DNA of 45,437 bases from Muribaculum sp. (lineage in GTDB: Bacteria > Bacteroidota > Bacteroidia > Bacteroidales > Muribaculaceae): the NCBI GenBank assembly GCA_023664085.1, contig JAMPGE010000001.1:139464-184900 (forward strand), given 5' to 3'. Within the stretch, counting starts at the first letter, position 1; each line of letters opens with the position of its first letter. Below, piece after piece: positions 27,981 through 36,445 of the stretch. The translations under genes were made by a program, and so were the position numbers. Under the pieces are notes generated by a model, which was not told where the DNA came from, ran no database searches, and saw only the letters and a program-made list of their open reading frames with translations.

Positions 27981-28070
27981 GCGATTCATCGCGATTTATC
28001 GCATTGCATCGCGATTCATCGGGATCTATCGGGATTTATCGCGTTGCATCGCGATTCATCGATCTATATC
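27981..28070. repeat. Nine 10-bp tandem units after rseP
   Basis: Nine consecutive 10-bp units of consensus G[CG]GAT[TC][CT]ATC. The exact unit GCGATTCATC recurs as units 1, 4 and 8; units 3 and 7 share GC(A/G)TTGCATC. The last unit is diverged. It lies 7 bases after the rseP stop and 42 bases before the methyltransferase start. There are no spacers, so it is not a CRISPR. Confidence 0.9.
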
Positions 28071-28111
28071 TCAAATAGAATATTATTAAAATCAGGAATT
28101 TGTTAAAATAA

Positions 28112-29293
28112 ATGTTACCGATAATAACACTCAAACCCGGCAAAGAGGAGTCCCTGCTCCGTTTCCATCCCTGGGTTTTCTCCGGAGCCGTAGCCCGTAC
28201 TCCCGACGGGCTCAGCGAGGGGGATCTGGTAGTGGTCAAGGCTGCCGACGGACGCACCCTGGGCGTGGGCCACTGGCAGATAGGCTCCATAGTGGTCCGT
28301 ATTCTGGAATTTGGAGCAGACACACTCCCCTCCGATTTTTATATGAAGCGGCTCACCAATGCCTTCCGTCTTCGGGAGGCCCTCGGACTTATACGTCGTG
28401 ACAATGACTGCTTCCGTCTGGTGCACGGAGAAGGAGATTTTCTGCCCGGTCTGGTGGTAGACATCTACGGGAATACCGCCGTGATGCAGGCCCATTCCCC
28501 CGGCATGCACTTTGCGAGGCATGAAATAGCCGATGCTCTTGTGGCATTCCCGGGATCTCGCATTCGCAACGTATACTATAAGAGTGAGACCACATTGCCG
28601 TTTATGGCCCGGCTTGATCCCCACAATGATTATCTGATAGGCGGATTCGACGGCAATATAGCCACGGAAAACGGTCTACTTTTCAATATTGACTGGATGA
28701 AGGGTCAGAAGACGGGCTTCTTTGTAGACCAGCGGGAAAACCGTCTTCTTCTGCAGAAATTTGCCAAAGACAGGGATGTACTCAATATGTTTTGCTACAC
28801 CGGCGGCTTCTCGGTTTACGCAATGAGGGGAGAAGCACGAAAGGTGCATAGCGTGGATTCCTCTGCCAAAGCCATAGCCCTGACAGATGCCAACATTGAG
28901 CTCAACTTCCCCGAAGATGACCGCCACCACTCCTATGCCGAAGACGCATTCAAATTCCTCGACAATATGGAGCGCGATGCTTATGATCTGATCATTCTTG
29001 ATCCGCCGGCGTTTGCCAAACACCGAAATGCCCTCAAGGCCGGACTTACAGGATACCGCAAACTCAATTTAAAAGCTTTCGAAAAGATTCGTCCCGGTGG
29101 AATTATCTTTACGTTCTCTTGCTCTCAGGTAGTCAGCAAGGAGGCTTTCCGTCTCGCCGTGTTCAGCGCAGCTGCTAAATCCGGCAGGAAAGTGCGGATT
29201 CTTCACCAACTCACCCAACCTGCAGACCACCCGGTGGATATAGCGCATCCGGAGGGAGAATACCTGAAAGGGCTGGTACTGTACGTGGAATGA
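28112..29293 (+). CDS. Class I SAM-dependent rRNA methyltransferase, RlmI-like
   Basis: A 393-residue cytoplasmic RNA methyltransferase of the RlmI/RlmK family (YccW), which in E. coli makes m5C1962 in 23S rRNA. An N-terminal PUA domain (about 1-75, RFHPWVFSGAVART, VVVKAADGRTLGVG) precedes the EEHEE-like domain and a Rossmann SAM domain: DVLNMFCYTGGFSVYAM binds SAM, VDSSAKAI follows the acidic residue, and the catalytic motifs are DPPAF and FSCSQ. Position C1962 is an assignment by family only. It stands between the tandem repeat and the DPP III gene. Confidence 0.93.
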   Translation: MLPIITLKPGKEESLLRFHPWVFSGAVARTPDGLSEGDLVVVKAADGRTLGVGHWQIGSIVVRILEFGADTLPSDFYMKRLTNAFRLREALGLIRRDNDCFRLVHGEGDFLPGLVVDIYGNTAVMQAHSPGMHFARHEIADALVAFPGSRIRNVYYKSETTLPFMARLDPHNDYLIGGFDGNIATENGLLFNIDWMKGQKTGFFVDQRENRLLLQKFAKDRDVLNMFCYTGGFSVYAMRGEARKVHSVDSSAKAIALTDANIELNFPEDDRHHSYAEDAFKFLDNMERDAYDLIILDPPAFAKHRNALKAGLTGYRKLNLKAFEKIRPGGIIFTFSCSQVVSKEAFRLAVFSAAAKSGRKVRILHQLTQPADHPVDIAHPEGEYLKGLVLYVE

Positions 29294-29381
29294 TCTGGCA
29301 TTATAGTCTTTACTACCATATGAATATAACGCACAATCTTATTTAAGATCAACAAAATCTCACCATACTTATTTACTGAAA

Positions 29382-31409
29382 ATGAAACGAATCATACCGG
29401 CGTTGGTTATCGCCCCCATGATGTCGCTTTCGGCAAATGCCGTGGTCGACAAAAATTTCAACTATCACGTAGACAACTTCGCCGACATCGAAGTGCTTCG
29501 TTACGAAGTGCCGGAGTTCGACCGATTGTCGCTCCAACAGAAGAAGATGCTGTATTATCTCTCACAGGCAGCACAGGCCGGAAGAGACATTACCTGGGAC
29601 CAAAACGGCCGCTACAATCTTCAAATCCGCAATCTTCTTGAAAATATCTACAACAATTATTCCGGTCCGCGTGATTCCAAAGAGTTCAAGGCCTTTGAGA
29701 AATATCTCAAACAGGTCTGGTTTGGCAACGGCATCTACCATCATTATTCCACCGACAAATTCACTCCCGAATTCTCAGAAGCCTTCTTCACCGAGCAGGT
29801 GAACGCGCTTCCCGCCGACAAACTGCCCCTGCGCGCAGGGGAGACGAAGGATCAAATGCTGGCTACCCTCTCCAAAGTGATCTTCGATCCGACATATCTC
29901 TCGAAGAGAGTGTTTCAAGACGGGTCAAAAGACGTAGTGGTGAATTCCGCCGGCAATCTCTACGGCGAAGGAGTGACTCAGGCTGAGGTTGAGGCTTATT
30001 ACGCCGACCTGAAGGATCCAAACGATCCCGAACCGATTTCTTACGGTCTTAATGCCAAAGTAGTGAAGGAAGACGGAAAAATCAAGGAAGAGCACTATCA
30101 TCTCAACGGACTCTACGGACCGGCCATCGCCAAGATCATTTATTGGCTCGACATGGCCAAGAACGTGGCCGAAAACGATGCTCAGAAAGCCTATATCACC
30201 AAACTCATAGACTACTATATCACAGGCGACCTAAAACTCTTCGACGAATACTCCATCCTTTGGGCAGAAGACACCAAGTCGGACGTAGACTTCGTAAACG
30301 GATTCATCGAAAGCTACGGTGATCCTCTGGGTATGACAGGCCATTGGGAGGCCTACGTCAATTTCCGAAACAGCGCCGCTTCCGAGCGCACTGAGAAAAT
30401 CTCCGGTGAGGCCCAGTGGTTTGAAGACAACTCTCCAGTTGACAAACGTTTCAAGAAGCCTACCGTAAAGGGAGTGTCGGCCAAAGTGATCACAGCCGCC
30501 ATGCTTGCCGGAGACGCCTTCCCCTCCACTGCCATCGGCATCAACCTGCCCAATGCCAACTGGATCCGCGCCACTCACGGCTCCAAATCCGTTACGCTTG
30601 AAAACATCACCGAAGCCTACGACATGGCAAGCCATGGCAATGGGTTCAATGAAGAATTCGTAATTGACAAGAAGACCTCCGATCATCTCGATAAATATCT
30701 TTATATCACCGATATGCTCCATACAGACCTGCATGAATGTCTCGGACACGCCTCAGGTCAACTTCTGCCCGGTGTGGATCAGGATGCACTCAAGGAAAAC
30801 GGTTCTGCTCTTGAAGAGGCCCGCGCTGATCTCTTCGCCCTCTACTACCTTGCCGATCCCAAACTTATCGAGCTCGGTGTGCTTGACAATCCCGAGGCAT
30901 ACCAAGCTGAATACTACAAGTATATGCTAAACGGCCTAATGACCCAGCTGAACCGCATCGAACCCGGTAAGGATATAGAGGAAGCCCACATGCGCAACCG
31001 CCAGCTTATCGCCGGATGGGTACTGGACCACGGTAAGAAAAACAAGGTGGTGGAACTCGTGAAGAAAAGCGGCAAGACCTTTGTGAAAATCAACGATTAC
31101 CGCAAAATGCGGGATCTATTCGGCCAGCTCCTTCAGGAGATTCAGCGAATCAAGAGTGAAGGTGACTACGAAGCCGGCAACAAGCTTATCCAAAAATATG
31201 CGGTAAAGGTGGATCCTAAGATCCATAAGGAAGTACTTGCTCGTTTCTCCAAACTTAATATACCTCCATACCGAGGATTCATAAACCCTGTGTATGTACC
31301 CAAATATGACGATAAAGGAGAAATTGTAGACATCACACTTGACTTTACCGAAACGTATCCTCAGCAAATGCTTCGTCTGAGCCGCGATTTCTCCACCCTT
31401 CCCTTCTGA
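29382..31409 (+). CDS. Dipeptidyl peptidase III (M49 metallopeptidase)
   Basis: A zinc dipeptidyl peptidase that removes dipeptides from the N-termini of short peptides. The zinc motif HECLGH is at 451-456 and the third ligand is in EEARADL (478-484). HECLGH is the pentapeptide-class variant of HEXXGH known from Bacteroides thetaiotaomicron DPP III, which also has 675 residues, like this protein. The N-terminus (IIPALVIAPMMSLSANA) is a signal peptide, so it probably acts in the periplasm on peptides from digested protein. A hairpin terminator lies downstream at 31481. Confidence 0.95.
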   Translation: MKRIIPALVIAPMMSLSANAVVDKNFNYHVDNFADIEVLRYEVPEFDRLSLQQKKMLYYLSQAAQAGRDITWDQNGRYNLQIRNLLENIYNNYSGPRDSKEFKAFEKYLKQVWFGNGIYHHYSTDKFTPEFSEAFFTEQVNALPADKLPLRAGETKDQMLATLSKVIFDPTYLSKRVFQDGSKDVVVNSAGNLYGEGVTQAEVEAYYADLKDPNDPEPISYGLNAKVVKEDGKIKEEHYHLNGLYGPAIAKIIYWLDMAKNVAENDAQKAYITKLIDYYITGDLKLFDEYSILWAEDTKSDVDFVNGFIESYGDPLGMTGHWEAYVNFRNSAASERTEKISGEAQWFEDNSPVDKRFKKPTVKGVSAKVITAAMLAGDAFPSTAIGINLPNANWIRATHGSKSVTLENITEAYDMASHGNGFNEEFVIDKKTSDHLDKYLYITDMLHTDLHECLGHASGQLLPGVDQDALKENGSALEEARADLFALYYLADPKLIELGVLDNPEAYQAEYYKYMLNGLMTQLNRIEPGKDIEEAHMRNRQLIAGWVLDHGKKNKVVELVKKSGKTFVKINDYRKMRDLFGQLLQEIQRIKSEGDYEAGNKLIQKYAVKVDPKIHKEVLARFSKLNIPPYRGFINPVYVPKYDDKGEIVDITLDFTETYPQQMLRLSRDFSTLPF

Positions 31410-31480
31410 TAAGAATCAGACCCTATTTCATATTTTTTAAAGACTTAGGGTTAATGTCACTAAATTAAGTCTAACAATTC

Positions 31481-31515
31481 AATCCCCATTCCGCAAATTG
31501 ACGGAATGGGGATTT
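31481..31515 (+). terminator. Terminator after DPP III
   Basis: A perfect 13-bp stem (31481-31493 with 31502-31514; core CCCCATTCCG) and an 8-base loop, followed by TTGG with only a short T-run. The start of the next gene lies 150 bases on. Confidence 0.65.
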
Positions 31516-31615
31516 TGGTTACTACATTTCCGGTTTATAAAGACCAAATTTATCCAACAAAAAAGCAAAATATAAGATTTTGCCATATTTATTTTACGTT
31601 AACAAGATTTTTTCA

Positions 31616-31623
31616 TATATTTG
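31616..31623 (+). promoter_or_regulatory. Candidate -7 box before the 703-residue secreted protein
   Basis: TATATTTG fits TAnnTTTG, 40 bases before the start codon at 31664. No TTG is found at the expected spacing. Confidence 0.4.
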
Positions 31624-31663
31624 TAAGAAATATATCATAGTTGTTTCATCCAAGTAAGATATT

Positions 31664-33775
31664 ATGAAAAAATTTCTACTCACTATTATGGCAGTCGGCT
31701 CTATGCTTACGGCATATGCCCAGACTCCAGGTACTACTCCGGCACAAGGCACCATTGATCTTGACTACACCGCATCCGATGGTAGCCAGCCGAACCTTTC
31801 CGGCATCAGCAGCGTTAAACTCAAGGTTGAAGCCCGTCTTAACCGCGACTGTCCCGGAGAAGTGATCCTCAAGAAAAACGGTAAGTTGCTCATGGCCATC
31901 CCGGCATCCAACGAACGGCGTATCACCATCGAGCCCACGGGAGTGGAAGTGCTCCGTCCTACCCGGGCCGATGACAATGCTCCGGAAGGCAACATCTGGT
32001 TCACATTCTACAGCAACATCAAAGACAGTCAGGCCGCTTCCCCCGGTTCATATCAGATAGTGGTGCCATCCGGTCTGTATACCACCACCGAAGGAGTCAC
32101 CAACAAAGCTTTTGTGCTCAACTATACTCTCATCGGAGGTTCCGCTCTGGAAGTAACCCCGGTGCTCAAGCCGGCCAGCGGATCTTCTATCGAAAGTCTT
32201 TCCACCATCACACTCACCTTCCAAGGGGCTACCTCCATTTCTCTTAAGAATAAGGAAAACGTCTACATCCTCGATCCTTTCTCATCAGGCACGGGCGATG
32301 AGACGCAGTCGGAAGTCAACGATATTTATCCCGACATCACAATATCGGGCAACACCGCCGTGCTGACTCTGCCTACCCCGATTAGCGAAAAATGCAACGC
32401 CTCTCTGAGAGTGGAAAGCGGTGCTTTCTCCATAACTTCTCCTGAAGGCACCGCCGACAATGAATCCATTTCCGCCATTTATCTTGTGATGGGCAAGCAG
32501 GCCGATGACAACGGTGAACTTACAGTATCACCGGCTCCGGGCACATATACCCAGATTGATGCTGTCAAGGCTGATTATGAAAACGGCGGTGACTTTTATT
32601 CATGGTTCCGGATCAAGGTGCCGGAAGGCGCTACCGTGACCCGCAACAACACCATGGCTTACATCTACCTGCGCGATGCCGCCGGCAACAATGTCACCGC
32701 AAGAGGTTATCTGCAGATCAAATCCCTCACCGGACACGATGAAGTGCTCATCTGCGGAGCCACCTATGATTCAGCTGTGGGCGGATTCCCATACCGCAAG
32801 GATACTCCGATGAAAATGACCCCCGGTTCATATTATCTTTACGTGCCCGCCGGCGCATTCTCCTACTCCCTCAACGGCACCACCTACCAAAACAAAGAAA
32901 TGACCGTAGGTCCATACGTAATGGAGACAAAAGCTCCCGAATACACCGTTTCCCCCGCCTCCGGTGAAGAAATCGAATCGCTCAAGACTATCACCGTAAC
33001 CTTCCCCGAAGGATCAAAAATGAGTTGGGTGGTAAGCGATTGGGCCACTCTCACCAACGAAGTCTCCAAGGTGGTTTACGATATTAAGCCCCAAATGACT
33101 GAAAATGCAAACGGTGTGCCTCAGATCAGCAACGTCATCGTTTTCGACCTTCCCGCAGAAGTATCCATCCCTGGGAATTACGTATTTACCATCAGCTCCT
33201 CTTCTCTTAAGGTAGATGACGCTCCTGTAGAAGTGGTAGCCAATTATACCGTGAAACCCAACTATATCAAGCAGCTCACTTTGATAGCTGGCGGCGATAT
33301 CATCGACACCACTTTCGTACCCGCCAATAATGAAGATCCCGAACACTGGACTGCTTCAGCCACATTCGGGGCTGACCAAAAACTTGAAGTGACCTTCGAA
33401 CTTCCCCTCGGTTACGATGCGTTGTATTATAATGACAACAGCAGCATGATGAACGGTATGATGACTGAAAACTACATCCCCGCAGCTGATCTCACAGCCC
33501 CGGAAGCAGGATTCAAACTTGCTCCGAACCAGACGATTCCGGTTAAAGCCGGTGAAAACCGCATCACCTTCACTTACGGAGCAAACGGCGAATGCGCCAC
33601 TCCCACTCTGCTCATACTCAAGGTAGACGCAATATCCTCCGGAATTCAGACAATTGAGAATGCATTCGACACTCCGGAATTCTTCACCCTGCAGGGCGTG
33701 AAGGTTGACAAACCAGAACACGGCATATACATCAAAGTCTGCGGTGGAAAAGCCAATAAAGTAATATTGAAATAA
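31664..33775 (+). CDS. Secreted Ig-like repeat protein with T9SS-like C-terminal tail
   Basis: A 703-residue exported protein of unknown function. Signal peptide residues 1-20 (ends AYAQT). Ig-like beta-sandwich repeats of about 125-135 residues carry an opening phrase P-A-S-G-x-x-I-E-S-L-x-T-I-T-x-T-F, visible twice (residues about 167-187 and 428-448), with looser copies between. The C-terminal 45 residues (SSGIQTIENAFD...GIYIKVCGGKANKVILK) are a sorting tail of the same kind as in the 1573- and 841-residue proteins. The domain layout suggests a paralogue of the protein at 10418. Surface exposure is inferred from the tail. A strong terminator follows. Confidence 0.8.
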   Translation: MKKFLLTIMAVGSMLTAYAQTPGTTPAQGTIDLDYTASDGSQPNLSGISSVKLKVEARLNRDCPGEVILKKNGKLLMAIPASNERRITIEPTGVEVLRPTRADDNAPEGNIWFTFYSNIKDSQAASPGSYQIVVPSGLYTTTEGVTNKAFVLNYTLIGGSALEVTPVLKPASGSSIESLSTITLTFQGATSISLKNKENVYILDPFSSGTGDETQSEVNDIYPDITISGNTAVLTLPTPISEKCNASLRVESGAFSITSPEGTADNESISAIYLVMGKQADDNGELTVSPAPGTYTQIDAVKADYENGGDFYSWFRIKVPEGATVTRNNTMAYIYLRDAAGNNVTARGYLQIKSLTGHDEVLICGATYDSAVGGFPYRKDTPMKMTPGSYYLYVPAGAFSYSLNGTTYQNKEMTVGPYVMETKAPEYTVSPASGEEIESLKTITVTFPEGSKMSWVVSDWATLTNEVSKVVYDIKPQMTENANGVPQISNVIVFDLPAEVSIPGNYVFTISSSSLKVDDAPVEVVANYTVKPNYIKQLTLIAGGDIIDTTFVPANNEDPEHWTASATFGADQKLEVTFELPLGYDALYYNDNSSMMNGMMTENYIPAADLTAPEAGFKLAPNQTIPVKAGENRITFTYGANGECATPTLLILKVDAISSGIQTIENAFDTPEFFTLQGVKVDKPEHGIYIKVCGGKANKVILK

Positions 33776-33808
33776 AGCTGATCAGGATAAATCAATATCC
33801 AGTGCAAT

Positions 33809-33843
33809 GCGGGTTTCGGAATGTCCGAAACCCGCGTCTTTTT
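33809..33843. terminator. Bidirectional terminator between convergent genes
   Basis: A perfect 12-bp stem (GCGGGTTTCGGA at 33809-33820 with 33824-33835), loop ATG, then TCTTTTT. It ends the secreted-protein transcript and faces the DUF4250 gene, whose stop is a few bases downstream. Confidence 0.85.
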
Positions 33844-33844
33844 A

Positions 33845-34021
33845 TCAGCCGAAAGTATTGTGTTGTGCATCATAAGTAAAGCCGGCCTGCTTTAGTTTAC
33901 TCTCTAGCACCGCACGGTCTATGCCCTCGGAGGCACACAGTTCGTCAAGACTGGCGTACGTATCGCGCAGCTTCATATTGACAATACTCAGTGCCATAAA
34001 AACGTCATTCGGAAGGTTCAT
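33845..34021 (-). CDS. DUF4250 family small protein
   Basis: A 58-residue protein beginning MNLPNDVFMALSIVNMKLRD, a very conserved opening of the DUF4250 family. It continues with a Leu/Glu-rich helix (SLDELCASEGIDRAVLESKLKQAG) and ends FTYDAQHNTFG. The frame extends 11 residues further upstream to 34054, but the conserved MNLPND start is preferred. The fold looks like a small helical (helix-turn-helix-like) unit; the role is unknown. Only 35 bases separate its start from that of the divergent C45-type gene. Confidence 0.8.
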   Translation of the reverse strand: MNLPNDVFMALSIVNMKLRDTYASLDELCASEGIDRAVLESKLKQAGFTYDAQHNTFG

Positions 34022-34056
34022 ATAGAATATTCTTTTAAAAATTGCGTTAATCAATT

Positions 34057-35196
34057 ATGAAACGTTTTTGGATTGCATTTATTTGCTGTAGTTGTACTTT
34101 CGTCAATATCTTCGCCTGCACGTCGGCCATTGTCAGCGCAAAGGCTTCAAAATCCGGCCGACCGTTACTCTGGAAGCACCGCGACACTTCCACGATCGAC
34201 AATAAAGTGGAATACGTTGACTCTCAAGACGGCTCCTTCGCCTACGTAGCTCTCTTTAACGCTAACGATACCAGACTCGAACAGGCGTGGACAGGTATGA
34301 ACTCGGTGGGATTTGCAATCATGAATACCGCTTCCTACAATATTAAGGACGACAAAGTGCCGTCGTCCAAAATGGATCGCGAAGGATACCTTATGACCGT
34401 GGCTCTTCGCACATGCCGCACCGTAGACGATTTCCGAAAACTTCTTGACTCGTATCCCCGTCCCATGGGAGTGGAAGCAAATTTCGGAGTAATGGATGCC
34501 GAGGGCAACGGGGGATTCTTCGAGACCAACAATCACTCATATAAATTCTATGATCTAAAGGATGCGCCGGACGGAGTGCTCATCCGCACCAACTACAGCC
34601 ATTCCGGACGCCCGAATGAAGGATACGGATTTATCAGGGAAGCCAATGCCAGTCATCTGTTGCTCCCCTATGCCGCTTCATCGGAAATCTCCCCCGAACT
34701 TCTCACCGAATATATAAGCCGCAGCTTCTATCATGATCTCACCAATACCGACTTTGAAAAGGCCGGGCAGCAGTGGGTGATCGATCAAGACTTCATACCC
34801 CGGTATAAGTCTACGGCCACAATCGTAATCGAAGGTTGCACGCCGATGGAAGATGCAACCCTAATCAAACCGTTCCAACTCAAGGATGAATATATCATGT
34901 GGACAGGCCTTGGATATCCGCCGTGTGCGGAGATTATCCCGGTGTGGTGTGAGCCCGACGGTGTGGATGCCCAGTTAAGAGGCACGGGAGCCGACGGACA
35001 CTCTCCTATGTCCGACAAAGTGAAAAAACGGCGCGATGAAGTATTTCCCATACATAAAGGCAACGGTGACAAATACATAGATATGACACGCCTCGTCAAC
35101 GAAAGCGGCACTGGCTACCTGCAGACTCTCGTGCCCCGCAATCTTGAAGTCTATCGTAAAATCAGAGCCAAACGTACACAAAACCACAAAGAGTGA
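34057..35196 (+). CDS. Secreted C45-type Ntn hydrolase
   Basis: A 379-residue protein related to acyl-CoA:6-aminopenicillanate acyltransferase / C45 peptidases and choloylglycine-type hydrolases. After a 20-residue signal peptide the mature chain would start at Cys21-Thr-Ser, the N-terminal nucleophile, followed by GRPLLWKHRDT, which carries the conserved Arg and Asp. Further family segments: WTGMNSVGFAIMNTAS, EANFGVMDAEGNGGFFETNN, VLIRTNYS. The sequence IFAC also resembles a lipobox, so lipidation of the same Cys is an alternative that would block the nucleophile; the match at CTS to Ntn hydrolases makes hydrolysis likelier. The substrate is unknown (amide or amino acid conjugate). A two-TM protein overlaps its stop. 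Confidence 0.85.
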   Translation: MKRFWIAFICCSCTFVNIFACTSAIVSAKASKSGRPLLWKHRDTSTIDNKVEYVDSQDGSFAYVALFNANDTRLEQAWTGMNSVGFAIMNTASYNIKDDKVPSSKMDREGYLMTVALRTCRTVDDFRKLLDSYPRPMGVEANFGVMDAEGNGGFFETNNHSYKFYDLKDAPDGVLIRTNYSHSGRPNEGYGFIREANASHLLLPYAASSEISPELLTEYISRSFYHDLTNTDFEKAGQQWVIDQDFIPRYKSTATIVIEGCTPMEDATLIKPFQLKDEYIMWTGLGYPPCAEIIPVWCEPDGVDAQLRGTGADGHSPMSDKVKKRRDEVFPIHKGNGDKYIDMTRLVNESGTGYLQTLVPRNLEVYRKIRAKRTQNHKE

Positions 35197-35684
35197 AACA
35201 CGACTCCGCTACCGGGCAAGACATGGAACCTTCAGAGGACAAGTTACTTAAATACTCCTCCGGAACAATTCTCTCCATTCTGGCAATGAAGTATGCATTC
35301 TGGCCTTTAATAGCTACCATCACAGTCTTTCTAGCATTGTTATCAATCGGAATATTTGTGGATCTGCGATGGATCATAGTAGCCCTCATGATAATCTGCA
35401 TTATTGCTCCTATGATCGCGGCATTCCTTTATATATGGCATGCCCTCAAACCGGTCACTGCCATCAACACCCTGCCGCATTCCATCAGGGAAACCCCTGA
35501 TTCCCTCATAATTACCGTACATCTTCCGCCCTTCCGTGAAGACAATGATACGGATACCGATGAGCGAACCGAAAATAGCCCTGTACGAATCATTTCCTTT
35601 TCAAAAACAGAAATATCATCCTACGAAAGCTGGGGCGCCACACAAATCATTCACTTTTCAGACAAAGGGATGCTGCTCCGATGA
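35193..35684 (+). CDS. Two-TM membrane protein of unknown function
   Basis: A 163-residue protein starting at GTG that overlaps the stop of the C45-type gene (GTGA), which suggests translational coupling. An internal ATG at 35223 (MEPSEDK) is an alternative start with 153 residues. Two TM helices (about 35-56 and 59-82) are joined by a very short hairpin turn (DLRW). A polar, acidic C-terminal region of about 80 residues follows (EDNDTDTDERTEN), ending in beta strands, likely cytoplasmic. No family is recognised. Confidence 0.7.
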   Translation: MKHDSATGQDMEPSEDKLLKYSSGTILSILAMKYAFWPLIATITVFLALLSIGIFVDLRWIIVALMIICIIAPMIAAFLYIWHALKPVTAINTLPHSIRETPDSLIITVHLPPFREDNDTDTDERTENSPVRIISFSKTEISSYESWGATQIIHFSDKGMLLR

Positions 35685-35864
35685 CGGCCGCATCCACCGC
35701 ACTCCAACTCCTAAAAAAGTTTAAAGATTACAAACTCCATCAACTATCCCTCCACCGTATACGTTTCTCTAATACAAAATGCAATACGGCAAACGTATCG
35801 GATAGTTCGCGAGAATAATCCCTACGTCATTAGGTTTAGTTAGATATAGTTTATAGTGGAATCG
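35685..35864. other. Gene-free stretch with alternative pairings
   Basis: No ORF of note. CCGTAT (35755-35760) can pair with ATACGG (35784-35789), and the overlapping ATACGTTT (35759-35766) can pair with AAACGTAT (35791-35798). These two pairings exclude each other. It may be the 3'UTR of the preceding operon or part of a small RNA ended by the terminator at 35866. Confidence 0.35.
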
Positions 35865-35865
35865 T

Positions 35866-35900
35866 GAGAGGGACGTAGTGGAAACGTCCCTCTCTTTTTT
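35866..35900 (+). terminator. Strong rho-independent terminator
   Basis: A perfect 10-bp stem (GAGAGGGACG at 35866-35875 with 35885-35894), 9-base loop, six T residues. It lies 181 bases after the nearest upstream stop codon, an unusually long distance. Confidence 0.9.
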
Positions 35901-35901
35901 G

Positions 35902-35932
35902 TTGGCGTCATCACATTTTTTTACTACTTTTG
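35902..35932 (+). promoter_or_regulatory. Promoter of the thioesterase-dprA unit
   Basis: TTG at 35902-35904 and TACTTTTG at 35925-35932, separated by 20 bases; a consensus Bacteroidetes promoter. Start codon at 35977. Confidence 0.75.
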
Positions 35933-35976
35933 CAATTTAAGACCTCCGGGGTCTCTTCTTTTTCGGTTTCACAGAT

Positions 35977-36402
35977 ATGAGAATTCTTAAGAAAGACAAC
36001 AATCGCAAATATTGCTTCATAATGGATATGGAAGTGCGCGACTATGAACTCGATTGCGAGCAGATAGTCAACAACGCCAATTATCTTCACTACATGGAGC
36101 ATACCCGTCATAAATTCTGCGCCGATGCAGGCCTGTCGTTTATTGAGATGCACAATCAAGGCATCGATGCCGTAGTGCGCAAAATAGAGATTGAATACAT
36201 CTCCCCTCTGCACGGCGGAGAAAGCTTTATCTCCTGTCTGCGTCTTGAGAGGCGTGGTCCACGCTTTATTTTCCATCAAGACATCACTAAAAACGATGGA
36301 GAAATCGTAGCTGAGGGAATCGTGACCGTAGTTGTGCTTAAAGACGGCAAGCTCTCACGCGGAGATGAACTTGCCGAAGTATTCAAAGAATATATCAGTT
36401 AA
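35977..36402 (+). CDS. Hotdog-fold acyl-CoA thioesterase (YbgC/FcbC type)
   Basis: A 141-residue single hotdog-domain thioesterase of the 4-hydroxybenzoyl-CoA/YbgC group, hydrolysing acyl-CoA or acyl-ACP; the exact substrate is unknown. The family motif is EVRDYELDCEQIVNNANYLHYMEHTRH, where the first Asp/Tyr and the Asn-Asn-Ala-Asn-Tyr loop carry the active site. The strands VRKIEIEYISPLHGGE and PRFIFHQDI follow. The start at 35977 adds about 15 residues before the usual MDMEVRDY opening; ATG at 36022 is an alternative. It sits directly upstream of dprA with a 43-nt gap, a pairing seen in other Bacteroidales. Confidence 0.9.
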   Translation: MRILKKDNNRKYCFIMDMEVRDYELDCEQIVNNANYLHYMEHTRHKFCADAGLSFIEMHNQGIDAVVRKIEIEYISPLHGGESFISCLRLERRGPRFIFHQDITKNDGEIVAEGIVTVVVLKDGKLSRGDELAEVFKEYIS

Positions 36403-36445
36403 TCAGCTTAACGACTTCTCACACCACTCTCATCACCCGACTCTT

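Noticed and set aside
26592..27989. A 465-residue antisense frame across rseP
   Set aside because: Shadow of rseP codon use; no domain, signal or membrane pattern of its own, while rseP has full catalytic motifs.
27981..28070. CRISPR array
   Set aside because: The units are 10 bp, contiguous and lack spacers, and no cas genes are present.
29382..31409. Dihydrofolate reductase, a name sometimes attached to M49 homologues in Bacteroidales
   Set aside because: The protein carries HECLGH and EEARAD zinc motifs and a signal peptide, and has no DHFR fold motifs.
36332..36445. Longer dprA start at 36332
   Set aside because: It would lie inside the thioesterase gene and adds 38 residues absent from DprA proteins.
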